DNA of 64,000 nt, from NCBI RefSeq assembly GCF_003814915.1, contig NZ_RKQK01000001.1, positions 124,001-188,000 of the forward strand, written 5' to 3'. Origin of the DNA: Pacificibacter maritimus (lineage in GTDB: Bacteria > Pseudomonadota > Alphaproteobacteria > Rhodobacterales > Rhodobacteraceae). The notes under the pieces are model-generated. The model did no database searches. It worked only from the letters and a program-made list of their open reading frames with translations, and was not told the DNA's origin. Shown here in pieces: positions 44,615 to 53,208 of the stretch. The translations under genes and the position numbers were made by a program. How positions within the stretch are numbered: the stretch's first letter is position 1; each line of letters opens with the position of its first letter.

Positions 44615-46150
44615 ATGTCCGACCTTTTTGAAGATGACGCCCCAAATGGCACCTCCAACGCTCCTGAGTTTTCGGTCTCCGAATTGTCTGGTGCTGTCAA
44701 AAAGATGATCGAAGGCGAATTTGGCTTTGTGCGCGTGCGTGCAGAAGTGGGGCGCGTGTCTTTGCCGCGCTCTGGACATATGTATTTCGATCTCAAAGAC
44801 GATAAGGCCGTGATCAATGCTGTGTCTTGGAAGGGTCAAGTCGCGAAAATGGAACACCGCCCAGAGGAAGGTATGGAGGTCATCGCCACAGGACGCATGA
44901 CCACATTTCCGGGTGGATCGCGCTATCAGTTGATCGTTGAAAGCATTGAGCCTGCGGGCGCGGGTGCTTTGATGGCGATGTTGGAAAAGCGCAAAAAACA
45001 GCTGGCAGCCGAGGGGCTTTTTGATCCGCAGCGCAAGCAAGCTATCCCTTACCTTCCCGAAGTGATCGGCGTTGTGACATCGCCTTCTGGCGCTGTGATC
45101 CGCGATATTTTGCACCGTTTGCGCGATCGTTTTCCGCGCCATGTATTGCTTTGGCCTGTTGCGGTGCAGGGACAAAATTCCGCGCGCGAAGTCGCCAATG
45201 CGATCGAGCAATTCAATGCTTTGCCCAAGGGCGGCAAAATTCCGCGCCCTGATTTGTTGATCGTCGCGCGCGGAGGCGGTTCGGTCGAAGACCTGTGGGG
45301 CTTTAATGAAGAAATCGTGGTGCGCGCTGCTGCTGCTTCGAGTATTCCACTGATTTCCGCTGTGGGCCACGAGACAGATACCACATTGATCGATTTTGCC
45401 TCAGACATGCGCGCCCCTACGCCCACGGCCGCGGCTGAAATTGCGGTGCCTGTGCGACGCGAACTTTGGGTGACGATTCAAGAACAAAAGGGCCGTATGG
45501 CGCGGGGGCTGACCCAAGGTTTGGAACGTCGCCGCCAACGTTTAAATGATTTGGCGCGGATCATGCCCACCTCTGACCGCTTGTTAGATGCGCCGCGTCA
45601 GCGGTTTGATGTGTTAGAGGCGCGTTTGAAACAAGCGCTGACTTTGAGTGTCACCGCCAAGCGTCATCACCTAAACACAAGCGCCGCAGGGCTGCGTAAA
45701 TCTGTTTTGACCGCCCAAGTGAATCGCAGTCGGGATCGTTTGACGTCGCTTTCGCGCAGTCTTGATCCCTCAAAGCTTGCGCAGGTGCTGCAGCGCAACC
45801 GTCAAGGGTTTGGTCAGCTTTCGATGCGCTTGTCGCGCGCGGCTCAAGGCCAAGAACAACAAAGACGTCAAAGACTTGAGCGCTTAGAAGCCATGCGCCA
45901 AGCTATGGGGTATGAAGAAACCCTGCGGCGTGGATATGCGGTGGTGCGCGATGCGCAAGATCAGTTGGTCACATCTGCCGATCAGGCGGATCGTATCGCA
46001 CAGATCCAATTTGCAGATGGGCGCGTTGATGTTGGGGCAGGGCGCGAAGCTGCGCAACAGCCAGCCCAAAAACCCGTGCAAACAGAAAGACCCAAGCCAA
46101 AAGCCAAGCCCGTAAAAGGCGCAAGCGATGATCAAGGATCGTTGTTTTAA
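44615..46150 (+). CDS. xseA: Exodeoxyribonuclease VII large subunit
   Basis: A 511-residue XseA. An N-terminal OB fold (residues about 19-115, FSVSELSGAVKKMIEGEFGFVRVRAEV) leads to the catalytic domain with GVVTSPSGAVIRDILHRL, DLLIVARGGGSVEDLWGFNEE and SAVGHETDTTLIDFASDMRAPTP, then a long Arg-rich coiled coil. A C-terminal tail after residue 475 is Pro/Lys/Gln-rich and unconserved. With XseB it degrades single-stranded DNA. The start begins with MSDLFEDD. The gene does not appear to be linked to xseB here. Confidence 0.96.
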   Translation: MSDLFEDDAPNGTSNAPEFSVSELSGAVKKMIEGEFGFVRVRAEVGRVSLPRSGHMYFDLKDDKAVINAVSWKGQVAKMEHRPEEGMEVIATGRMTTFPGGSRYQLIVESIEPAGAGALMAMLEKRKKQLAAEGLFDPQRKQAIPYLPEVIGVVTSPSGAVIRDILHRLRDRFPRHVLLWPVAVQGQNSAREVANAIEQFNALPKGGKIPRPDLLIVARGGGSVEDLWGFNEEIVVRAAAASSIPLISAVGHETDTTLIDFASDMRAPTPTAAAEIAVPVRRELWVTIQEQKGRMARGLTQGLERRRQRLNDLARIMPTSDRLLDAPRQRFDVLEARLKQALTLSVTAKRHHLNTSAAGLRKSVLTAQVNRSRDRLTSLSRSLDPSKLAQVLQRNRQGFGQLSMRLSRAAQGQEQQRRQRLERLEAMRQAMGYEETLRRGYAVVRDAQDQLVTSADQADRIAQIQFADGRVDVGAGREAAQQPAQKPVQTERPKPKAKPVKGASDDQGSLF

Positions 46151-46175
46151 GGCGATCAAACAGCGCGAAGATCGT

Positions 46176-46574
46176 TTAAACGCCAAGCCCTGGCGCCATG
46201 CAAGACAAGCTTCCCAGTGAATCCCATGCCTCATAGACGACAGTGGACTCTCCTGCGTCGAATTCAGCGATTAGCTTGTCGTCTTCCAAATAAAAGGTCC
46301 AACATTGCGGGGCACTGTTATCTTGATAAGCGAAACAAATTTGGTCTGCTTCTTCGTACCAACGCCCTTCCAAACAGGTTTGTGACCCCGCAGCCCAACG
46401 CACACGTTTGTTTGGCAGATACTGCTCTGACCCATAGGGTTTGCCGTTTTCTGCAAAGGTCAGCGTTTTACCCGTGGCGTAGGCGTCAAACTGCGCCCCT
46501 GTTAAAGGCTCTGCCGCGAAGGTTTGCTGTGCGACGCAAAGCATAAAGATTGAATAGATGGCGTGTTTCATCAT
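46176..46574 (-). CDS. Small secreted hypothetical protein
   Basis: A 132-residue protein with a signal peptide (MMKHAIYSIFMLCVAQQTFA) and a compact mature domain that contains LTGAQFDAYATGKTLTFAENGKPYGSE-type repeats of aromatic and Gly residues and four cysteines (QTCLEG, QICFAYQ, PQCWTF, SLSCMAP), likely two disulfides. Proteins of this general look occur widely in Rhodobacteraceae without known function. The ATG at 46574 has AAGGTCGC upstream; the frame extends into the next gap without support. It follows the alkane monooxygenase gene by 50 bases on the same strand, so co-transcription is likely. Confidence 0.7.
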   Translation of the reverse strand: MMKHAIYSIFMLCVAQQTFAAEPLTGAQFDAYATGKTLTFAENGKPYGSEQYLPNKRVRWAAGSQTCLEGRWYEEADQICFAYQDNSAPQCWTFYLEDDKLIAEFDAGESTVVYEAWDSLGSLSCMAPGLGV

Positions 46575-46624
46575 TTTGCGACCTTGCCACGAAATTGTTG
46601 GCGGGGCCAGTTTCTTCTTTTCGG

Positions 46625-47689
46625 TCAGTGAACTTCTGGCGCCGTCATCACCGTAATGCGGTCCACCCGCTTGTCCATCACGCGCCGCCACAAGGGCGGA
46701 CAAAGCGCCAGTGTCGCCATAGTGGGTAAAGGGCGCGGCAAAAGGGGGTCATCGTCAGCCAGTTCCAGCCCCACATAGGGGGTCATCGGATGGGCGTGAT
46801 GATCCGAATGGCGCGGCGCATTTAGCAAAAGGTATGAGCTAAACCAATGGGGGGAATTCCACGCGTGTTTGGGGCCAACGGGATCAAATTTACCATCAGC
46901 GCGCGGGTGGCGTCGCAAGCCGTAGTGTTGAACATAATCCGACAGCATCAATTGTGCGCTGGTGTATAAACAGATCAAAACATAGGCGAAAACACCGCCA
47001 AATCCGCCAATCAGGGCCGCGATACAAAGACATAAAACCGCGCCCAAAACATAGCTCACATAGGGATGTGCCCCGCGCGCTTTGCCGCGCGCCCTTTGTG
47101 TGTTTTCGGCAAGAAAGCCAGCTTTTAACGATCCGATCCACGCGCGCGGGAAGAACTGGTAAAAAGACATGCCTTTGGGCGCAGAATTGGGGTCTAGGTC
47201 AGTTGCGACATATTTGTGGTGCACCTTAGGGTGGGCTGAGGCATGGTGGCCAAAGAGCACTGAAATATACACCCAAGTACCAAGGCGGCGCAAAGTCGTA
47301 TCGGTTCTATGGATTAATTCATGGGCGTTAGAATTTGAAACCTGTCCGCAGAATTGACCTGCGGCCAAAAACAACCAGATCTTTTGCCATCCCGTCAAAG
47401 TGTCATGCGAAAGGGCATAGATGACCATGGGCAGCACTGCGAAATGTGCCAGTGCTAAGGCAATCGAAAGCGTATTTGCTGCGGGGAATTCGGATTCTGG
47501 ATCTTCTGGCCTGCGGGCAAATCGCACCAGCATATCCAAGGCGTAGGAAAACACGGTCATGTAAACCAAAGACATAGCGGGCCAGATCCCGCCCCAAAGG
47601 CTTGCTGTCATAATCAGAACAATCGGAGCCAAAGTGGTGACGGCAAAAAAGTAAACACTGTGTCGGCTGGTTTGTATGTCTTGTTCCAT
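46625..47689 (-). CDS. alkB: AlkB-type alkane 1-monooxygenase
   Basis: A 354-residue membrane-bound non-heme diiron hydroxylase. About six hydrophobic segments surround the three His boxes: HELIH (123-127), HPKVHHK (153-159, HxxxHH) and NAPRHSDHH (290-298), the last being the signature that separates AlkB from fatty-acid desaturases; DYVQHYGL (251-258) is also typical. It oxidises the terminal carbon of alkanes with electrons from rubredoxin, but no rubredoxin gene is adjacent. Marine alphaproteobacteria commonly carry such genes. The start at 47689 is the first ATG and gives the usual length. Confidence 0.93.
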   Translation of the reverse strand: MEQDIQTSRHSVYFFAVTTLAPIVLIMTASLWGGIWPAMSLVYMTVFSYALDMLVRFARRPEDPESEFPAANTLSIALALAHFAVLPMVIYALSHDTLTGWQKIWLFLAAGQFCGQVSNSNAHELIHRTDTTLRRLGTWVYISVLFGHHASAHPKVHHKYVATDLDPNSAPKGMSFYQFFPRAWIGSLKAGFLAENTQRARGKARGAHPYVSYVLGAVLCLCIAALIGGFGGVFAYVLICLYTSAQLMLSDYVQHYGLRRHPRADGKFDPVGPKHAWNSPHWFSSYLLLNAPRHSDHHAHPMTPYVGLELADDDPLLPRPLPTMATLALCPPLWRRVMDKRVDRITVMTAPEVH

Positions 47690-47833
47690 CGGGTCACTTT
47701 CAGGGCTGATGTGCCCTTTTATATACGCTTTGATTTGAAATCACGCCATAAAACACGCGACTTGGTGCGCTGGCCCTTCCATCTAAGGGGATTCGGCATT
47801 AAGTCTGCGCAATCTACAATATGGTGGGTCTTT

Positions 47834-48997
47834 ATGTCGCTCTTTGGTAAGTTAAAAAACAGATTGCTTAAAACCTCGTCCAAACTGGACGAGGGGTTGG
47901 ATGCAATTGTCTCAGAGAAAAGTGAAGACTTGGGGGGGGAACCTTCTGTGGATGCGACAGCTGAACAGGCTACGCCCACAGTTGATATCGCTGAAAAACC
48001 GTCCGTTTCACCAGCAACAAACCCAGTTGAGCCGCCCAAAGAGGCCAAACCAGACGCAGAGAAAACGCCCACAATCGCGACCCCGCCTGTTGAAGGTGAG
48101 GCAGCCGAAAAGCCAAGTCTGTTGGGGCGTGTTTTAGGGCGCAAAGCCAGCACAGCAGGCCCGCGCCGCGTGCTTGACGACGAGATGCTAGAGCAACTTG
48201 AAGAACTGTTGATCAGCACGGATATGGGCGTTGAAACTTCGTTGCGTGTGACTGCCGCTATGGCCGAAGGACGGTTTGGTCAAAAGCTGTCCTCTGTGGA
48301 AATCAAACAGCTTATGGCCGCAGAAATCGCGCGTATCATGGAACCTGTTGCCACCCCGATGCCGCTCTACCAAAAGACGCCACAGGTGATTTTGGTCGTC
48401 GGTGTCAATGGGTCGGGGAAAACCACAACAATCGGTAAACTTGCATCGCAATTTCGCGCCGCTGGCAAATCGGTTGTGATCGCGGCGGGCGATACATTTC
48501 GCGCGGCGGCTGTGGAACAATTGCAGGTTTGGGGGGATCGCGCAGGCGTACCTGTTTTAACCGCGCCCGAAGGATCTGATCCGGCGTCCTTGGCCTTTGA
48601 TGCTATGACAAAAGCCCAAGAAAGCGGCGCTGATCTGCTGATGATTGACACAGCGGGTCGACTGCAAAACCGCGCTGACCTGATGGAAGAATTGACCAAG
48701 ATCGTGCGCGTGATCCAAAAGAAAGATCCATCCGCGCCCCACAACACTTTGCTGGTGCTTGATGCCACGACCGGGCAAAATGCGCTGAACCAAGTGGACG
48801 CTTTTCAAAAGCTTGCCGATGTGTCTGGCTTGGTGATGACCAAGCTTGATGGCACTGCACGCGGTGGTGTTTTGGTGAGCCTCGCTGATAAATATGGTCT
48901 GCCGATCCATGCGATCGGTGTTGGGGAACAGATTGATGATCTGGCGCCCTTTGACCCCAAAGACTTTGCCACAGCCCTGATGGGCCTGGAGGACTAA
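47834..48997 (+). CDS. ftsY: Signal recognition particle receptor FtsY
   Basis: A 387-residue SRP receptor GTPase. An acidic, Pro/Thr/Glu-rich A domain (about residues 25-100) precedes the NG domain: N helices near DDEMLEQLEELLISTDMGV, then G1 VGVNGSGKTTTIGKLA, DTFRAAAVEQL, DTAGRLQN and TKLDGTARGGV. It docks ribosomes translating membrane proteins at SecYEG. I use the ATG at 47834; a frame upstream to 47660 overlaps the alkB start. It is coupled by TAATG to the next gene, and a DMT permease and ispZ follow, the Rhodobacteraceae order. Confidence 0.96.
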   Translation: MSLFGKLKNRLLKTSSKLDEGLDAIVSEKSEDLGGEPSVDATAEQATPTVDIAEKPSVSPATNPVEPPKEAKPDAEKTPTIATPPVEGEAAEKPSLLGRVLGRKASTAGPRRVLDDEMLEQLEELLISTDMGVETSLRVTAAMAEGRFGQKLSSVEIKQLMAAEIARIMEPVATPMPLYQKTPQVILVVGVNGSGKTTTIGKLASQFRAAGKSVVIAAGDTFRAAAVEQLQVWGDRAGVPVLTAPEGSDPASLAFDAMTKAQESGADLLMIDTAGRLQNRADLMEELTKIVRVIQKKDPSAPHNTLLVLDATTGQNALNQVDAFQKLADVSGLVMTKLDGTARGGVLVSLADKYGLPIHAIGVGEQIDDLAPFDPKDFATALMGLED

Positions 48998-49428
48998 TGC
49001 TCGAAATTCGTAAAGCCGTTGGCCCCGACAATTGGGTGACCGAAGGCGATGGTGTCGCCCGCCGTGAAGCCATGCAGGATCTGTTCTTTGATCATGCGCT
49101 TTGCCCGTCTCAAACCGAAGAAGAATGGCCCGAAGATCGCCAACTTTATTCGGAAATGGTGGTTTTGGATGGTCCGCGCGTTGTGGGCACAGCTATGCTT
49201 GTGCTTGATCCTGAACGCGAAGATATCCAATTGCGCGTCTTTGGCGTGGGGCTTTTGCCTGAATATCGCACAGATTTCATTATCACGGCACTCGAGGAAC
49301 AGCTGATCAAAGACAGCTACCTTGATGACAGTATCCCCTTTATCGAAGGGGCAGATGGACGCCTGATCACCAATCCTTTGGTCGAAATGGAAGGGCTTCC
49401 ACTGCGCGCAAAGCGCTTGGCGGCTTGA
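48997..49428 (+). CDS. GNAT-like protein of unknown substrate
   Basis: A 143-residue cytoplasmic protein. The middle (VVGTAMLVLDPEREDIQLRVFGVGLLPEYR) resembles the beta4-alpha3 region of a GNAT fold, but the glycine-rich acetyl-CoA loop is not clear, so the family is uncertain. The start overlaps the ftsY stop (TAATG), and the next gene begins 10 bases after its stop, so the ftsY to ispZ group probably forms one transcript. No catalytic residue can be named. Confidence 0.6.
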   Translation: MLEIRKAVGPDNWVTEGDGVARREAMQDLFFDHALCPSQTEEEWPEDRQLYSEMVVLDGPRVVGTAMLVLDPEREDIQLRVFGVGLLPEYRTDFIITALEEQLIKDSYLDDSIPFIEGADGRLITNPLVEMEGLPLRAKRLAA

Positions 49429-49438
49429 TACGCCCTGT

Positions 49439-50341
49439 ATGACAGCTTGGATCACCTCACTTGAGGGTACCGAACTGGGGCATCAACTGGCGTTGATCCT
49501 TGCTGTTACGGCTGCCATTTTACATGCGTTTTTTGGCGCATTGCAAAAAGGGCGTCACGATCCTTGGTTATCACGCGGCGCGATGGATTTTTTCTACGGT
49601 ATCATCGCAGCCCCTTTCGCTTTGTTCATCGTCCCATGGCCAGAACCGCATATGTGGCTGATATTTGCGGGCATGTTTGTCATTCACACCGCCTATAAAA
49701 TTGCCCAAGCCTATACGTATACCAAAGGCGCCTACACTGTGGTTTATCCTGTCGTGCGCGGCACGGGGCCCTTGTTTACGGTGATCGGGGCAGGGATTGT
49801 TTTCGGTGAACATTTCTTACCTATGCAGTGGTTTGGTGTGTTTGTTCTTGTGTCGGGTATTTTTGGTTTGGCGATCTACAATTTGCGCACCATTACAATC
49901 GGTCGCGAGACAATGGTGCCAGCTTTGCTTTTGGCTGTTTTAACAGGCGGCTTTGTCGCGCTATACACGACCTATGATGCCTATGGCATTCGTGCGACCG
50001 CCGATCCCTTTACGTTTTTGGCTTGGTTCTTCTTTCTTGACGGCTTTGTGATGCCTGTGGTGGCCGCAGTGCGCTACCGTCGAATGGATATAAAGCCATC
50101 CCTGATGCCCTTAATGAAACGCGGATTTTTGGGCGGTATGATTGCCTATTTTTCCTTTGGTTTCATTATGTTGGCGACACGTTTGGACAATGTCGGTGAA
50201 GCGGCTGTGCTCCGCGAAACCTCGACCGTCTTTGCCGCCTTGATCGGCTGGTTGGTGCTAAAGGAAAAGGTCGGCCCACGGCGATTGATGCTGATGGCTT
50301 TGATCGCCTTGGGGGCTGTGATAGTGGAAATGGGTGGATAG
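49439..50341 (+). CDS. DMT-superfamily (EamA-like) transporter
   Basis: A 300-residue inner-membrane protein with ten predicted helices arranged as two five-helix halves, each with the EamA character (GAYTVVYPVVRGTGPLFTVIGAGIVFGEHF in the first, EAAVLRETSTVFAALIGWLVLKEKVG in the second). The substrate is unknown; relatives move metabolites or amino acids. It lies between the GNAT-like gene and ispZ with small gaps, part of a conserved ftsY-linked group. Confidence 0.85.
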   Translation: MTAWITSLEGTELGHQLALILAVTAAILHAFFGALQKGRHDPWLSRGAMDFFYGIIAAPFALFIVPWPEPHMWLIFAGMFVIHTAYKIAQAYTYTKGAYTVVYPVVRGTGPLFTVIGAGIVFGEHFLPMQWFGVFVLVSGIFGLAIYNLRTITIGRETMVPALLLAVLTGGFVALYTTYDAYGIRATADPFTFLAWFFFLDGFVMPVVAAVRYRRMDIKPSLMPLMKRGFLGGMIAYFSFGFIMLATRLDNVGEAAVLRETSTVFAALIGWLVLKEKVGPRRLMLMALIALGAVIVEMGG

Positions 50342-50356
50342 TTTCAGGAGTCTTTG

Positions 50357-50968
50357 ATGTCAGAGAAAAACGTAAAACCTTGGGTGAAAACGGCGCTTGA
50401 AATGGGGCCTGTTTTGGCATTTTTCATCGGCTTCGTTTTGTTGAAAGAACGCGAATTTATTGTGTTCGGCGAAACCTATACTGGCTTTGTCGCCATGACA
50501 GCTTTGTTCGTGCCGCTTTTGGCCCTGTCCACCCTTATCCTTTGGCGCCTGACGGGAAAACTGTCCGCGATGCAAATCATGACGCTTATTTTGGTCGTTG
50601 TTTTTGGCGGATTGACGATTTTCTTGAATGACGAACGGTTCTTTAAAATGAAACCCACGATGATCTATGCGCTTTTCGCGGTGATCTTGGGGTTTGGCCT
50701 GTTGCGCGGCAAAAGTTATCTGCGTGTGGTGATGGGAGAGTTTCTGCCGATGGATCACGCAGGCTGGATGACGTTGACCCTGCGCATCACGTTGCTGTTT
50801 GTCGCGCTGGCCTGTGCCAACGAATTGATTTGGCGCAATATGACGACAGACACTTGGGTCAAATTTAAAACCTTCGGTCTGCCGATTGTGATGTTCGGAT
50901 TTTTCATGACCCAATCAGGCTTGCTACAGCGCCATGCGATCGCGGAAAAAGACAGGGATCCCTCTTAA
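50357..50968 (+). CDS. ispZ: Inner membrane septation protein IspZ (YciB family)
   Basis: A 203-residue membrane protein with about five helices and the YciB/IspZ signature: LEMGPVLAFFIGF near the N-terminus and FKTFGLPIVMFGFFM toward the C-terminus, with the FFKMKPTMIYALFAV helix between. Loss of the family affects intracellular septation or cell-envelope integrity in other bacteria. AGGAG precedes the ATG at 50357 by seven bases; a TTG one codon upstream is not needed. Its last four bases overlap the end of the convergent lipoprotein hydrolase gene. Confidence 0.92.
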   Translation: MSEKNVKPWVKTALEMGPVLAFFIGFVLLKEREFIVFGETYTGFVAMTALFVPLLALSTLILWRLTGKLSAMQIMTLILVVVFGGLTIFLNDERFFKMKPTMIYALFAVILGFGLLRGKSYLRVVMGEFLPMDHAGWMTLTLRITLLFVALACANELIWRNMTTDTWVKFKTFGLPIVMFGFFMTQSGLLQRHAIAEKDRDPS

Positions 50969-52092
50969 TTTCCTGTGACCGTATAGGGGAGATGGGCGAT
51001 GGCCAAAGCCGCTTTCCCAGTCAGGTTTGCGCCCAAGATCAGCAAATCCTGACCGGGTTCGCCTTCAATCACACGGTTCATCAAGGCGCCGGAGCGCACC
51101 ATTTTGATCAAAGCAGGGGACGAGGCGTAAGTGTCATGGTTGAGGAAATCACGCGATGACACATCACTGACGTCAATCACGGCGGCACCTGCGCGCCTGA
51201 TGTCTTCGATGTTTTCAGTGGTGCCAACCCTTGGGTGACCGCCTGTCAAAACTGTAGACAGCTTCAAGGCTCGGTCGCGCCCAGAGGCCATGACTGCGAC
51301 AAACTGCCGATCAAGATCGACATCTGCCATTTGCGCGCGAAACACATCTGTGTCGATATCGGGTTGCGCCAAAACCACGCCATCTATGCGCGATAGGGTT
51401 CTGGTGTCTTGTTCCAATGTCAGGCGTTTTAATGCTTCCATCGCCAAAAAACCGCCCATGGAGTGGGCTAATATGGTGATTTTTCGCGCTTGACTGCGCG
51501 CCAATGTGGCGAGCGTATTGGCCAGATCAGCACGAGCAAACAGCACGCTATCACGATCATAGGCATAGCCTGAAATCCGCGCAGAGGAAGGCCAGCCGAA
51601 CAAAACAACAGGCATGTCCAATTCAAAATCTGTGGCAATTTGTGCGGCACGAAAGACTGAAGCCGCATAAGACACATTATACCCATGCACAAAGACCAAA
51701 AGATTCCCATCTGGATCGGTAGACCCGCGCAATTCACTGTTGAGATGTGAAATAAATGGCTGTGGGCCTTCGAATTTGTCAGTGCGCGCCACATAGAATT
51801 CGCGCTCGGGATCTAAGCTGCGTTTGGGAAAGGAGAATGACCCGAGTGTGCGATTGCTTGGGATCGAAATATCGTAGCTGAGATAAGACAATTCGCTGGC
51901 GCGGCCATCTTGGAACTGCTGCAATGTATCGGGTGACACAGTGCGATTGGTCACGGCCATGACTTTGCGCGTTACGGGTGTGCCAGAAAAGGGCGCAGAT
52001 AAAAGTTTGGGCTGCGGGGCACAGGCCGAAAGACCTGCTGTTCCCGTTGCTAAAAGCCCCAAGGTCACCGAGCGCCGCGATAAATGTGTCAT
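50965..52092 (-). CDS. DUF900-type alpha/beta hydrolase lipoprotein
   Basis: A 375-residue protein with a lipoprotein signal (LGLLATGTAGLSAC, a Tat-like RRSVTLG stretch precedes it) and an alpha/beta-hydrolase domain. LVFVHGYNVSYAASVFRAAQ marks the DUF900 group and the nucleophile elbow is AHSMGG. A C-terminal DHDTYASSP region probably bears the catalytic His. The product should sit on the outside of the inner or outer membrane. The substrate is unknown. It converges with ispZ, overlapping by four bases. Confidence 0.85.
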   Translation of the reverse strand: MTHLSRRSVTLGLLATGTAGLSACAPQPKLLSAPFSGTPVTRKVMAVTNRTVSPDTLQQFQDGRASELSYLSYDISIPSNRTLGSFSFPKRSLDPEREFYVARTDKFEGPQPFISHLNSELRGSTDPDGNLLVFVHGYNVSYAASVFRAAQIATDFELDMPVVLFGWPSSARISGYAYDRDSVLFARADLANTLATLARSQARKITILAHSMGGFLAMEALKRLTLEQDTRTLSRIDGVVLAQPDIDTDVFRAQMADVDLDRQFVAVMASGRDRALKLSTVLTGGHPRVGTTENIEDIRRAGAAVIDVSDVSSRDFLNHDTYASSPALIKMVRSGALMNRVIEGEPGQDLLILGANLTGKAALAIAHLPYTVTGN

Positions 52093-52136
52093 ATGTTTTA
52101 AAGCCTATGCTGTCGCCTTAACCCTATAGCGCAAGC

Positions 52137-52847
52137 TTAAGGTTTTTGGCCAAACATATTCTTTTGAACCTCTTTATCTTTCGCAGCGTCATCTTTGCGT
52201 CTGTCTGCTCCCAAAGCGCGACCACGCTGAACAGCGGGGCGCGCACCGACTGTTTCAAGCCATCGTTTCATATGCGGCTTGTCGTCGAGCGTTTGTTGCT
52301 GACCTTCCCATAGGCTGGCCCAGCCCCAAATCGACATATCTGCGATAGAGTAAAAATCGCCCGCGACATATTCTGTTTTGGCCAGTTGGCGGTCCAAAAC
52401 CCCATAAAGTCGCGCCGTTTCAGATCTGTAGCGATCTTGCGCATAGGGCAAAATCTGCGGCGGGTCCATCAAAGGCGCGTATTTCAAGAAATGATGCGCT
52501 TGCCCCGCCATGGGCCCAAGCCCCCCCATCTGCCACATCAACCATTGATCAACGGCAATTCTATCCCTTTGAGTCGGTCCACAAAACAGGCCTGTTTTGC
52601 GCGCGAGATACTGTAAAATCGCACCACTTTCAAAAATGGAAATAGGCGCGCCATCAGGCCCCGCTGGGTCAATAATGGCAGGCATTCGATTGTTTGGGGC
52701 TATGTCTAAAAACGCAGGCTTAAACTGATCCCCCGCACCGATATCTATGTAATGGGTCTTATAGGCCAACCCACATTCTTCGAGTGCGATTGAGATTTTC
52801 CAGCCGTTTGGCGTGGGCCAGTAATACAGATCGATGGGTTGCGACAT
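52137..52847 (-). CDS. Glutathione S-transferase family protein
   Basis: A 236-residue GST. The N-terminal thioredoxin-like domain has LYYWPTPNGWKISIALEECGL (glutathione-activating region), NNRMPAIIDP with the cis-Pro, and SIFESGAILQYLA; the C-terminal helical domain has GAGDQF/ VDQWLMWQMGGLGPMAGQ. The pattern resembles the Nu-class or YghU/YfcG disulfide-bond oxidoreductases. The start at 52847 is the first ATG. The 360 bases beyond hold the metZ leader. No other glutathione gene is in sight apart from gor. Confidence 0.9.
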   Translation of the reverse strand: MSQPIDLYYWPTPNGWKISIALEECGLAYKTHYIDIGAGDQFKPAFLDIAPNNRMPAIIDPAGPDGAPISIFESGAILQYLARKTGLFCGPTQRDRIAVDQWLMWQMGGLGPMAGQAHHFLKYAPLMDPPQILPYAQDRYRSETARLYGVLDRQLAKTEYVAGDFYSIADMSIWGWASLWEGQQQTLDDKPHMKRWLETVGARPAVQRGRALGADRRKDDAAKDKEVQKNMFGQKP

Positions 52848-53129
52848 GGTATTCCCCTTTGTTTAGATCCAGAATGTCGTCTTTCAAAGAAATGGCAAGG
52901 GCTGATCCAACCGCCGCCCAATACGCCGCCCAATCCATTGGCAAGAACCAAGTGCAGCATGCGGCATAGTAAGCACCCTCGTTTTCCGCCCAGTATATTG
53001 ACAGGGACCGCAGGCGCCGATACCACATTGCCCAAAGACGCGGTGATTTGTTCACCGGATTGCGGGCCGCGTCGATGTAGGTCTTTGACTACATTTTTCA
53101 TACCGCTAAAGAGGTCAGGACGAGACGCA

Positions 53130-53192
53130 ATGCGCGCCCCCGCTCTTGATCACACTGGTACCTCAGTGGATCACACGGGGGTTTTTTATTGA
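53130..53192 (+). CDS. Possible 20-codon leader peptide before metZ
   Basis: ATG at 53130 opens a frame of 20 codons ending in TGA at 53190-53192, 16 bases before the metZ start. The product contains two LDHTG/VDHTG units from the direct repeat GATCACAC. It lies entirely across a terminator stem. No clear ribosome site precedes it (GACGAGACGC is modest), and no run of Met or Cys codons is present, so translation is unproven. The rest of the 360-base gap, 52848-53129, holds no gene that I recognise. Confidence 0.3.
   Translation: MRAPALDHTGTSVDHTGVFY
53137..53187 (+). promoter_or_regulatory. Attenuator-like terminator immediately upstream of metZ
   Basis: CCCCCG (53137-53142), TGATC (53147-53151) and CACTG (53153-53157) pair in turn with CAGTG (53164-53168), GATCA (53169-53173) and CGGGGG (53176-53181), followed by six T residues. 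That is a 16-pair rho-independent terminator on the metZ strand, ending 21 bases before the start codon. No plus-strand gene lies upstream, so it can only act on the metZ transcript itself. Confidence 0.75.
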
Positions 53193-53208
53193 GCTATAGG
53201 AGCCAGAT

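Noticed and set aside
52759-53055. Minus-strand frame of 98 codons overlapping the GST start
   Set aside because: It overlaps a well-supported gene out of frame, has no good ribosome site, and no recognisable family.
52839-53192. Plus-strand frame of 117 codons leading into metZ
   Set aside because: Its first part is antisense to the GST gene; only the last 20 codons are of interest as a leader candidate.
53101-53208. SAM-II or other known SAM riboswitch upstream of metZ
   Set aside because: I looked for the conserved SAM-II core before the ribosome site and did not find it; the visible structure is a plain terminator stem.
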